Notes under the pieces: model-generated
Seen by the model: only the letters and a program-made list of their open reading frames with translations
What the model was told of the DNA's origin: nothing
Database searches by the model: none
Shown here: piece by piece, positions 40,327-46,714 of the stretch
Layout: every line of letters begins with the position of its first letter
How positions within the stretch are numbered: position 1 is the first letter of the stretch
Assembly (NCBI GenBank): GCA_903826575.1
Contig: CAIKEU010000094.1
Span: forward strand, 1 to 46,714
Source of the DNA: an uncultured bacterium
GTDB lineage: Bacteria; Actinomycetota; Actinomycetes; S36-B12; CAIYMF01
Length of the DNA stretch: 46,714 nucleotides
Reading direction: 5' to 3'
Program-made: the position numbers and the translations under genes

Positions 40327-40674
40327 GTGAGCGCACCTGACACCTCTCCGCTGCCCGATGGTTCTGTTCCCATCAAACTTCTGCACGATCGTTTGCTCGT
40401 CCGCGTTGAGGGTGCAGACGGCGACCGTCGATCCATCGGTGGAATCCTGATCCCCTCCACTGCCCAAGTAGGCAAGCGGCTGTCGTGGGCTCGAGTCGTC
40501 GCGATTGGCCCGAATGTACGCACGATTGAAATGGGTGATCAGGTGCTGTTCGACCCTGAGTCACATCCAGAAGTTGAACTGCACAGCCAGGAGTACGTCT
40601 TGATGCGTGAGCGCGACGTGCACGCAGTTGCGGCGGATCGCGTCTCGGGTGAATCGACGGGGTTGTATCTGTAA
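40327..40674 (+). CDS. GroES-family (Cpn10-like) protein
   Basis: A 115-residue protein with the Cpn10 fold pattern: PIKLLHDRLLVRVEG, a short mobile-loop region RRSIGGILIPSTAQ (GroES has SAGGIVLPDTA), SWARVVAIGPNVRTIEMGDQVLFDPES and a final YVLMRERDVHAV. It is somewhat longer than GroES at both ends, and no groEL lies beside it. It is probably a stand-alone co-chaperonin paralogue or a GroES-like protein of unknown partner. The GTG start at 40327 is leaderless-like. Confidence 0.85.
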   Translation: MSAPDTSPLPDGSVPIKLLHDRLLVRVEGADGDRRSIGGILIPSTAQVGKRLSWARVVAIGPNVRTIEMGDQVLFDPESHPEVELHSQEYVLMRERDVHAVAADRVSGESTGLYL

Positions 40675-40710
40675 TTGCTTCGTGGCCCGCACAGGACGAG
40701 CCAACGAAAA

Positions 40711-40748
40711 AGTGTTGCCCCCGTCCATTTATGAACGGGGGCAACACT
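40711..40748. terminator. Bidirectional terminator between the GroES-like and DUF5666-like genes
   Basis: The 14 bases at 40711-40724 pair perfectly with 40735-40748 around a ten-base loop. On the minus strand the stem is followed by TTTTT (complement of 40707-40711, partly within the stem), giving an intrinsic terminator for the DUF5666-like gene. It also ends the convergent GroES-like transcript. Confidence 0.85.
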
Positions 40749-40770
40749 GTTAGGGAACGTGGTAGCGCGA

Positions 40771-41577
40771 TCAGCCGGTGACGCTGGGTGACGCACTCGA
40801 ACTTGAACTACCGCCACCGCTGGCTCCGGTGTAACCATTGGACGGCGGTGGGTTATTGCCGTTTTGCCCTGGCTGCCAGTTGTGGTCAGGCTTGCCATTG
40901 GCACCTGGCTTGAAGTTCTTGCCGTCAAAGATCTGCTGCGCGTTGACGTCGCTGCCACTCTCGATACCGAGGATGGCCACGTCATCGCCGGACTTCACGC
41001 TGGCGATATCGCCGGTTTTGCCATTGACGTCGGTCGTCGAGGTGACGATGTACGTCTTGGTGAAGCCATCCTTGCTCTTGACGGTGATCGAGGTTGCGCT
41101 GACATCAGTGACCGAACCCTTTTGGGTATCGATGGTCTGGTAACCGGTGCCGGCCTTGTCCGGGGTCACGAAGGTGCCGTGGATGCCTGGGCCCATGCCC
41201 GGACCGCGCATCCCGCCACCGTGTCGGCCCCAGCCGCCACCGGGTCCACCACCGGGTCCACCACCGGGTCCACCGTCGGGGCCGTGACCACCATTGACAC
41301 CGGGACCGTCATTGTCGCCATCTGGCCCCTGCTGTGGTCCCTGAGGATTTTGGTTGCTCGATGCACCAGTTGGTGTGGGGGACGGGGTTGAGGCGGCATT
41401 TGCGGCAAACGCGGTTCCCGCAAAACCAACCGCTGCGATGCCGACGGCACTTGCCATCAAGATCGCATTGCGATTACGCGCTGACTTTGATGATGTCGAT
41501 GTTGGCGATTCGTCAGTTGCCGGTGGCGCTACGTGAAAGGCAGGTGGTTCGAAGCCGGGTCGATTCTGATCGGTCAT
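40771..41577 (-). CDS. DUF5666-like Gly-rich envelope protein
   Basis: A 268-residue protein. A 35-residue polar N-terminus precedes one membrane helix (AILMASAVGIAAVGFAGTAFA), then a Pro/Gly-rich linker with GGGPGGGPGGG repeats, then a beta-rich domain (GSVTDVSATSITVKSKDGFTKTYIVT...GDDVAILG) like DUF5666/OB-type modules, and a Ser/Gly-rich end. The topology suggests an inside N-terminus and an extracytoplasmic domain. AAAGGA lies about eight bases before the ATG. Function is unknown. The linker DNA carries three perfect 12-bp repeats, so its length may vary between strains. The 163 bp between it and the HD gene show no clear promoter. Confidence 0.75.
   Translation of the reverse strand: MTDQNRPGFEPPAFHVAPPATDESPTSTSSKSARNRNAILMASAVGIAAVGFAGTAFAANAASTPSPTPTGASSNQNPQGPQQGPDGDNDGPGVNGGHGPDGGPGGGPGGGPGGGWGRHGGGMRGPGMGPGIHGTFVTPDKAGTGYQTIDTQKGSVTDVSATSITVKSKDGFTKTYIVTSTTDVNGKTGDIASVKSGDDVAILGIESGSDVNAQQIFDGKNFKPGANGKPDHNWQPGQNGNNPPPSNGYTGASGGGSSSSSASPSVTG
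41237..41272. repeat. Three perfect 12-bp tandem repeats in the Gly-rich linker
   Basis: CCACCGGGTCCA occurs three times in direct succession inside the DUF5666-like gene and encodes GGPG-type repeats. In-frame gain or loss of units would only change linker length. Confidence 0.9.
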
Positions 41578-41740
41578 GTATATGTCCTTTCGATTGACAC
41601 GTGGTTTCCTTCACGGATCTTCGGGTAATCCGTGTGTCCCACTATCCGCGCGAAAGTTATGACGACGCTGAGATCGATCATCATGTGCGCTGAAAGAATT
41701 ATCCGCATTATGTAAAAACGCAGGTGGGACAGCGGAGTCC

Positions 41741-42319
41741 CTAACCCACGCTGGTGGCACTGTGGCCGGGCAGGTAGCGAGGCTCGGCGAAGACTTCACG
41801 AAGCATGGGTTCAAAGAAGTCCAGTGGGAGCGAGTCGTACTCCGGGTCGAATGACTCCTGATCGTACTTATCGCAGAACTCGATGCACGCGTCGTAGTAC
41901 TCGTGGTCTTTGAAACGGTCGCGCGCATTGCGGTCTTCGCCAACGAAGTGGCCGTAGTAGTACAGCTGGAAGAGTCCGTGATGCTTGACGATCCAATGCA
42001 ATTCGGGGCGAACGAAGGGGCGCAGGATTGACGCAGCCATTTCGCTATGCGACCAAGGGGCGAGGCCATCGCCAACATCGTGCATAAGCATCGCTACGAC
42101 GTACTCACTATCGCGTCCGTCGCGATACGCGCGCGTTGCGGACTGAATACTGTGTTCGAGGCGGCTCACCTTGTAGCCATCGATACCGTCGCCTAGGCCG
42201 CGCAGCGCGCTGAGAAGGCGGTCAACGAGTCCAGCCGCAAAGCGATCCTCTGAATGCTCGAGCAGTTCATAGTCGGCCTTGGTGCCATCGGCCATGCGCG
42301 TAAAACTGACGGTCGTCAT
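41741..42319 (-). CDS. PhnZ-like HD-domain protein (possible di-iron oxygenase or phosphohydrolase)
   Basis: A 192-residue HD-fold protein. H56 in RLEHSIQSA, H80-D81 in AMLMHDVGDG, H91, H108, H113/H114 and D150 in EFCDKYD give a full metal set. The arrangement LEHSxQ...HDVG resembles PhnZ/TmpB-type mixed-valence di-iron oxygenases in length and order. The PhnZ Glu that opens its iron site, seven residues before the LEH His, is Tyr (Y49) here, so the chemistry may differ. It is 74 bp after the SDR in the same orientation and probably belongs to the HisD-like operon. Confidence 0.75.
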   Translation of the reverse strand: MTTVSFTRMADGTKADYELLEHSEDRFAAGLVDRLLSALRGLGDGIDGYKVSRLEHSIQSATRAYRDGRDSEYVVAMLMHDVGDGLAPWSHSEMAASILRPFVRPELHWIVKHHGLFQLYYYGHFVGEDRNARDRFKDHEYYDACIEFCDKYDQESFDPEYDSLPLDFFEPMLREVFAEPRYLPGHSATSVG

Positions 42320-42393
42320 GTTCGTCTTCCCTTCGTCGATGTATCGCAGACGATACCGCCATGGAAGCCTGCTTCCTAGGTTTGGACTAGAGC

Positions 42394-43134
42394 TCAGATG
42401 CTTCGTCCGCCATCGAGATTGACCATGCTGCCGGTCATGAACCGCGCCGAGTTTGAGAGCAGGAAATCGACAACCTCGCTGACCTCTTTCATTGTGCCGA
42501 AGCGCTTGGCTGGAATGAGGTCCATGAGGTCTTCGGCAATCTCGGGATCATTGAGGTACGCCTCGGTCATACGAGTAGGAAAGTAGCCGGGAGCCAGTGA
42601 AATGACGCTGATTCCCTCTGCGCTGAGTTCCAGCGCCATTGTCTGAGCCATGCTGGCGACGGCCGCCTTACTAGCGTTGTAGTCAAGGAAATGGGCTTCT
42701 GGCCTGACGGCGTTAGCGGACGAATTGAACACGATTGTGCTTGGACGGGTCAGGTGGCGAATAGCTGCCTTAGCGACGATGAATGGCCCCAATACGTTGA
42801 CGTCTAGCAGTCGACGAAATCCATCCACTGTCAGTTCAGTTGAGGGAACGGCTTGACCGTCCATACCCGCGTTGATGAAGATGCCGTCAAGGCCACCCAT
42901 CGTCGCGGCGGCCTCATCCACGGCCGCAGTAACCGCTTCCTCATCGGCCGCATCGACTCCGCTGGCACCGACGATGCGTAGGCCAGCTGACTCCAGGCGA
43001 GCTTGAGCGTCAGCGGCCGTCTCGGGACGTGAGCCCATGATCCAGACATCGTCGGTCTTTGCGAGTCGCTGCGCGACGGCGAAGCCGATCCCGCTAGTGG
43101 CTCCGGTGATGATGATGCGGCGACGGTCAGTCAT
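42394..43134 (-). CDS. Short-chain dehydrogenase of the HisD-like operon
   Basis: A 246-residue classical SDR with ITGATSGIG at 9-17, INAGMDGQ, NSSANAV with the catalytic Ser and YNASKAA with Tyr and Lys, then PGYFPTRMTE and a terminal LDGG. The ATG overlaps the stop of the FMN dehydrogenase gene (ATGA), so the two are coupled. It most likely oxidises or reduces a hydroxyl group of the same small molecule handled by the neighbouring dehydrogenases. The substrate is unknown. Confidence 0.9.
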   Translation of the reverse strand: MTDRRRIIITGATSGIGFAVAQRLAKTDDVWIMGSRPETAADAQARLESAGLRIVGASGVDAADEEAVTAAVDEAAATMGGLDGIFINAGMDGQAVPSTELTVDGFRRLLDVNVLGPFIVAKAAIRHLTRPSTIVFNSSANAVRPEAHFLDYNASKAAVASMAQTMALELSAEGISVISLAPGYFPTRMTEAYLNDPEIAEDLMDLIPAKRFGTMKEVSEVVDFLLSNSARFMTGSMVNLDGGRSI

Positions 43135-44342
43135 GGCTGTTTCCTGGTGATGAGTTCGGATGCATGGGCACGTAGTTCAGGCAGTGTGGTGCAACCGAGC
43201 AGCTGCAAAGTGCGACGAAGTTCCGCAGTGAGAATCTCGTACACGGCATCTACACCCTGTTCACCGGCTGCAGCGAGTCCGAAGAGGTAAGGGCGTCCAA
43301 CGGTGGCCAGATCAGCGCCTTCAGCAATGGCAATTGCAATGTCCATGCCGTGTCGAATTCCCGAATCGACGACGATGGTTGGCTCGTCGCCGAGTTGTGC
43401 GCGCACAGGTGCCACGAGATCGATGGCGGGAACGCATCGATCAAGCTGTCGGCCGCCGTGGTTCGAAAGGTGCACGCCGTCGGCACCGGCATCGATCGCT
43501 CGCTGTGCATCATCTGCATTGATAGGTCCTTTGACCAAGAGCTTGCCTGGCCAACGTGAGCGGATGTCTTCTAGGTCGCTCCACGTGAGGGATGAATCGA
43601 ATTGGGCATTGATGTCGGCAACTGTTTGGCCGGGCTTGTCAGTGTCGGCGAGATTGGCAAACTTCATGCCGGGAGCGCGAACCATCGAGGTCCAATACCG
43701 CGGGTGCATGCCAATGTCGACGATCGTGGCGGGCGACAGGCTCGGCGGAATCGTCAAACCATTGCGGAGATCTCGTAGGCGACGCGCACCGATTGCGGTG
43801 TCGATCGAGAACTCAAGAACCTCAACGCCAGACGCGCGTGCGCGATCAAAGAGTGCCCACGTGAGCTCGCGGTCCTTAAGCAGGTAGATCTGCATCCACA
43901 AGTGGCCAATGCCGGTGGCCGCAACGTCTTCGATCGTCGTCGTTCCCACGGTTGAAAGTGCGTAGGGGATTCCGTTGCGACCGGCTGAACGGGCGACGGC
44001 AATTTCACCATCTGGATTCATCATGCGGGTGTAGCCGGTGGGGGAGAAGCCAATCGGGGCAGGGAGGTTGCGGCCAAACAGTGTTGTCTCGATGGACACC
44101 GACGAAACATCGTTCAATGTGCGCGGGTGTAGTTGACGGCTTTGAAAGGCGGCGCGATTTTCACGCAGCGTCGTTTCCTCGTCAGACCCGCCTTCTACGT
44201 AGTCGAAAACCGATCGCGGGAGTGCTTTTTTGGCAGCCCGTCGTAGGTCTTCGATACTGTAGGCGCGGGTTAGAACTCGCTCCTTGTGGTTCCGTGGCAT
44301 CGGCTTGAATTGCAAGGTTGCCCGGAGTTCTTCGAGGTTCAC
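43131..44342 (-). CDS. FMN-dependent 2-hydroxyacid dehydrogenase/oxidase (LldD/mandelate-type)
   Basis: A 403-residue protein of the FMN-dependent alpha-hydroxyacid family. It has the FDYVEGGSDEETT start, PIGFSPTGYTRMM, WMQIYLLKD, the FMN Lys in LLVKGPI and the active-site HLSNHGGRQLD with catalytic His, then VDSGIRHGMD and GRPYLFGLAAAGEQG. All catalytic positions look intact. GTG 44342 overlaps the kinase stop (GTGA). A longer frame to 44366 is less likely. The enzyme should oxidise a 2-hydroxy acid to the 2-oxo acid. Neighbours suggest the hydroxy acid is made by the HisD-like dehydrogenase, but this is inferred. Confidence 0.9.
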   Translation of the reverse strand: MNLEELRATLQFKPMPRNHKERVLTRAYSIEDLRRAAKKALPRSVFDYVEGGSDEETTLRENRAAFQSRQLHPRTLNDVSSVSIETTLFGRNLPAPIGFSPTGYTRMMNPDGEIAVARSAGRNGIPYALSTVGTTTIEDVAATGIGHLWMQIYLLKDRELTWALFDRARASGVEVLEFSIDTAIGARRLRDLRNGLTIPPSLSPATIVDIGMHPRYWTSMVRAPGMKFANLADTDKPGQTVADINAQFDSSLTWSDLEDIRSRWPGKLLVKGPINADDAQRAIDAGADGVHLSNHGGRQLDRCVPAIDLVAPVRAQLGDEPTIVVDSGIRHGMDIAIAIAEGADLATVGRPYLFGLAAAGEQGVDAVYEILTAELRRTLQLLGCTTLPELRAHASELITRKQP

Positions 44343-45592
44343 GTCGCAATCTGCCCTTCGAGCCAAGTAAGTATGTCCGTCAGCGGATCAGTCCCAGCGC
44401 TCGGCTCGCTACCCGTCGCAAGTGCGTGCCCGAGCCCAATCGTACGCAGCAACTCGGGACGTTCCGGTGCGACCAAATTGGTGACTAGGAACGGGCATAA
44501 GAAGAGCGCACTTCTTACGATCGCGCGCCAATTCGACGGGAGCAATCCCCGTTCCTTCATGCAGCACAGCAGTGGTAGCCACGCTTCCTGAGCGATGCTG
44601 TCGAGGATTTGCTGGCGCATCGGGCTAAGCGTCAGAGGATCACTCACGTCGATCTCTTCGCCGTCGCGGGAAAGCGTTACGTCGCTCAGCAAAACTTCGT
44701 CAGGGTGATAGATCCAATATGGATGAGCAAAGACGTTATGAAAGGTTGGCTTTACGAGTGCCAGGAGCGCAGGGACATCTGTGCCAGCGAAAGCGGGATC
44801 GAAGAGTCGTAACGAGGGTGCGCCGTCATCATTAATCACCCACACATTGCCGTGGTGGTCGTCACCGTGCGCTGTTACGACGGGTTGATCGGCAAACGTA
44901 TGTGGGTTCATTAGCTCTCGTGCCTGCGCGACGAGTTCGGCGAGAGTGCTCGCGTACGACGTGCCGTTGATCGTCCAGTGTGCGTCGGCCACGGATGTAA
45001 ACGTCGCGTCGTTTAGGTACCACGAGGCATATCGTCCGCCCGGAAATGCGCCGACAGAATCAGTGAGGCGGTGATGGAAAAGTTGGTGCAGCGACGAACG
45101 TGCGCCGGTTGAATCGACGTGCAAGGTCTCGACGAGCACCTCACCGATTCGACGATCTAGATCCCGCCGCGCGGCTTCAATCGGTTCTGAGAGTGCGGCA
45201 TTCGGGCCCGCAGATCGGTCAACGTCGAGACAGACGTCAACCATCCGCGGCTCGTTGCGGATCTCGTACAGAACGAATTGCTGGCCGGGCTCGGCAGAAA
45301 TCGCAACCGGAACCTCGACGGGGAGCCCCGCATCAGCAAGAACACTCGCGCGGTAATACTCGCTGACATTGTCCTGTTCACCATCTTCGACATGGAACTT
45401 GAAGAAGAGTTCAGCGCCATCTGCTTGGTACACGCGTCCACTCACCGAGTTCAATGCGTACGCGTCTGAGGTGAACGTAATTGACTCGACGCTCGTACCC
45501 GTAAGCGCTTCGACGAGTGGGCGAGTCAGGGCGGCTGCATCCGATAGTCGACCCGCAACTACTGCGGCACGAATATCAGATGCGGTCGCCAT
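44339..45592 (-). CDS. APH-type phosphotransferase/kinase, unknown small-molecule substrate
   Basis: A 417-residue aminoglycoside-phosphotransferase-fold protein. ELFFKFH carries the ATP Lys (K65), SEYY an acidic partner (E78), TAHGDDHHGN the catalytic HGDxxxxN (H242-N249) and LRLFDPAF the metal Asp at about 265. It should be an active kinase. Such enzymes phosphorylate small alcohols or amines (choline, homoserine, hydroxylysine, drugs). The ATG is two bases after the HisD-like stop, and the gene overlaps the FMN dehydrogenase gene, so it belongs to the same unit. Confidence 0.82.
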   Translation of the reverse strand: MATASDIRAAVVAGRLSDAAALTRPLVEALTGTSVESITFTSDAYALNSVSGRVYQADGAELFFKFHVEDGEQDNVSEYYRASVLADAGLPVEVPVAISAEPGQQFVLYEIRNEPRMVDVCLDVDRSAGPNAALSEPIEAARRDLDRRIGEVLVETLHVDSTGARSSLHQLFHHRLTDSVGAFPGGRYASWYLNDATFTSVADAHWTINGTSYASTLAELVAQARELMNPHTFADQPVVTAHGDDHHGNVWVINDDGAPSLRLFDPAFAGTDVPALLALVKPTFHNVFAHPYWIYHPDEVLLSDVTLSRDGEEIDVSDPLTLSPMRQQILDSIAQEAWLPLLCCMKERGLLPSNWRAIVRSALFLCPFLVTNLVAPERPELLRTIGLGHALATGSEPSAGTDPLTDILTWLEGQIAT

Positions 45593-45594
45593 GC

Positions 45595-46714
45595 TCAGCT
45601 ATCTGATTCAAGTCGGGCAGTTACCGCCGCACCGTGGGCAGGGAAGCCTTCGTGCGCGGTAAATGCCAGAACGTTCTTGCTCATCCGCTTAAGGGCGGTG
45701 AGATCCGACTTGGCAACCGCCGTCTTCTTCAGGAATGAATCGGCGGTGATGCCGCTACTCACCTTGGCAAATCCGCTCGTCGGTAGTGAGGCCGGACAGC
45801 CAATGATGAAATTGCCCATCGAGATGGTCGTGTTCTGGCCAATGAGAATCTCGCCGGCATCAAAAAGTCGAGAGAGCACGTAGTCAGGATCCGCAACGGC
45901 GATCTGCATGTGCTCGGGTGCATATGCGTTAGCAACATCGGTTGCGGCTTCGATCGAGCGAGTAAGAAATGCTCCGCCATTCACGCCCAGTGATGTAAGT
46001 GCGTAGGTACGTCGTGGCTCGGGGAGGAGCTCCACCTGACGAGAAACCTCAGCCTGCGCACCTGCAAGTACGGCTTCGCTGGGGGTAACGAGAATGCTGG
46101 ACGAATCAGGTCCATGCTCTGCCTCGTTGAGCAGATCAGCTGCAAGCAGGCGGATGTCAGCCGACTCATCAGCGATGATGAGGCTCTCACTTGGGCCGAG
46201 CAGCATATTGGTGACAGTGCCGTAGCGCTGGACCTCGATCTGCGCGCAAGCGACGGCCGGGCTTCCTGGCCCAACGACCTTGCGCACCTTCGGGATGGTT
46301 TCAGTGCCGAAGGCGAGAGCGGCGATGCCGGCCGGACCATTGACGCGGTAGACATGTCCCTGTAGGCCCAATTCCTGTGCGACGACAAGAACGGCGGGAT
46401 CCACGACGCCATCCGTACCCGGTACCGGTGGAACCACGATCGCGATGTTCGGCACACCGGCAACGACGGCGGGGGTGGCCAGCTGAACAGCAACGGAGGG
46501 GTAGGAACCCTTGCCACTGGGGACGAACAATCCAGCGCTGGCGATGGCACTGACCTTCTCGCCGACGGTGAGTCCGGGCTCTGACTCGAAACTCCAGTCA
46601 CCACGTGCGGTGAGGTTCTCGTTGAATCGACGAACGTGATCGATCGCATCGCGGATTGCTTCAAGAAGTTCATCACTGATCCACGCCCGTGCTGCGTCAT
46701 ATTCCTCGTCGCTA
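45595..46714 (-). CDS. HisD-like dehydrogenase with diverged metal site, 5' end outside window
   Basis: The frame is open to the window edge, giving about 373 C-terminal residues of a HisD-family protein (usually about 430). TVGEKVSAIASAGLFVPSGK, GPGSPAVACAQIEVQRYGTV, MLLGPSESLIIAD, AEHGPDS and the catalytic-type APEHM (Glu-His) are clear. Compared with E. coli HisD, the zinc Gln before AEHG appears to be Glu, the zinc Asp in GDY is Asn (GNF), and the substrate His in the NHVLPT region is missing (CPASLPT). The final His (PAHGAAV) is kept. True histidinol oxidation is therefore doubtful. HisD relatives such as HpsN oxidise other primary alcohols to acids. It is first in the coupled operon in this window. 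Confidence 0.85.
   Translation of the reverse strand, partial: SDEEYDAARAWISDELLEAIRDAIDHVRRFNENLTARGDWSFESEPGLTVGEKVSAIASAGLFVPSGKGSYPSVAVQLATPAVVAGVPNIAIVVPPVPGTDGVVDPAVLVVAQELGLQGHVYRVNGPAGIAALAFGTETIPKVRKVVGPGSPAVACAQIEVQRYGTVTNMLLGPSESLIIADESADIRLLAADLLNEAEHGPDSSSILVTPSEAVLAGAQAEVSRQVELLPEPRRTYALTSLGVNGGAFLTRSIEAATDVANAYAPEHMQIAVADPDYVLSRLFDAGEILIGQNTTISMGNFIIGCPASLPTSGFAKVSSGITADSFLKKTAVAKSDLTALKRMSKNVLAFTAHEGFPAHGAAVTARLESDS

Noticed and set aside
41237-41272. CRISPR-like repeats
   Set aside because: The units are 12 bp, directly adjacent, without spacers, and code for Gly-Pro repeats in a protein.

Overview
The window reads as chromosome from a moderately G+C-rich actinobacterium. 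The basis is the gene content: WhiB7, mycoredoxin, AdnA/AdnB, MoeZ, UvrD2 with a tetracysteine motif, DUF3618, DUF5679 and a DUF2342-type protein, together with many GTG starts, 4-bp start/stop overlaps and several apparently leaderless promoters. No rRNA, tRNA, insertion sequence, phage gene or CRISPR array was seen. The genus cannot be fixed from the sequence alone.

Positions 1-6852 hold an amine-catabolism locus: a GcvT-type flavin amine dehydrogenase (cut by the window edge) divergent from a GlnA4-type gamma-glutamylamine synthetase, an aldehyde dehydrogenase, an SDR and a thioesterase, with a PuuD-like class I amidotransferase converging on them. It resembles a Puu-type route (glutamylate the amine, oxidise it, oxidise the aldehyde, remove glutamate) and the M. 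tuberculosis Rv2857c-Rv2860c neighbourhood. A metallo-beta-lactamase-fold protein and a small lipoprotein follow (6898-8174).

Positions 8301-37935 follow, with insertions, the mycobacterial Rv3195-Rv3206c neighbourhood: moeZ, a CDGSH protein, a flippase-like membrane protein with a degenerate kinase domain, an alkyltransferase-like protein, adnA-adnB (end resection), an EEP-family hydrolase, an acyltransferase, nudC, a two-component system, mrx1, uvrD2, whiB7, two small genes, an EamA exporter, an ABC1/UbiB kinase, a ThiF-like protein, an M20 peptidase, a DUF5679 zinc ribbon, a YgjP-type metallopeptidase, a NUDIX hydrolase and a DUF2342 protein. The whiB7 leader has a 66-codon uORF with a strong ribosome binding site, and its end overlaps a hairpin that abuts an intrinsic terminator. 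This is a clear attenuation arrangement.

The 0.73-kb intergenic region 34548-35280 contains a three-segment extended hairpin and a cluster of six DnaA-box-like 9-mers, neither explained by neighbouring genes.

Positions 38021-41577 hold general cell-physiology genes: an extended SDR, Bcp, DUF3618, a GroES-like protein and a Gly-rich DUF5666-like envelope protein. Positions 41741-46714 are a tightly coupled minus-strand operon: a HisD-like dehydrogenase with altered zinc-ligand positions, an APH-type kinase, an FMN 2-hydroxyacid dehydrogenase and an SDR, followed by a PhnZ-like HD protein. It looks like an uncharacterised catabolic or modification pathway and is the best candidate for an undescribed metabolic system here.
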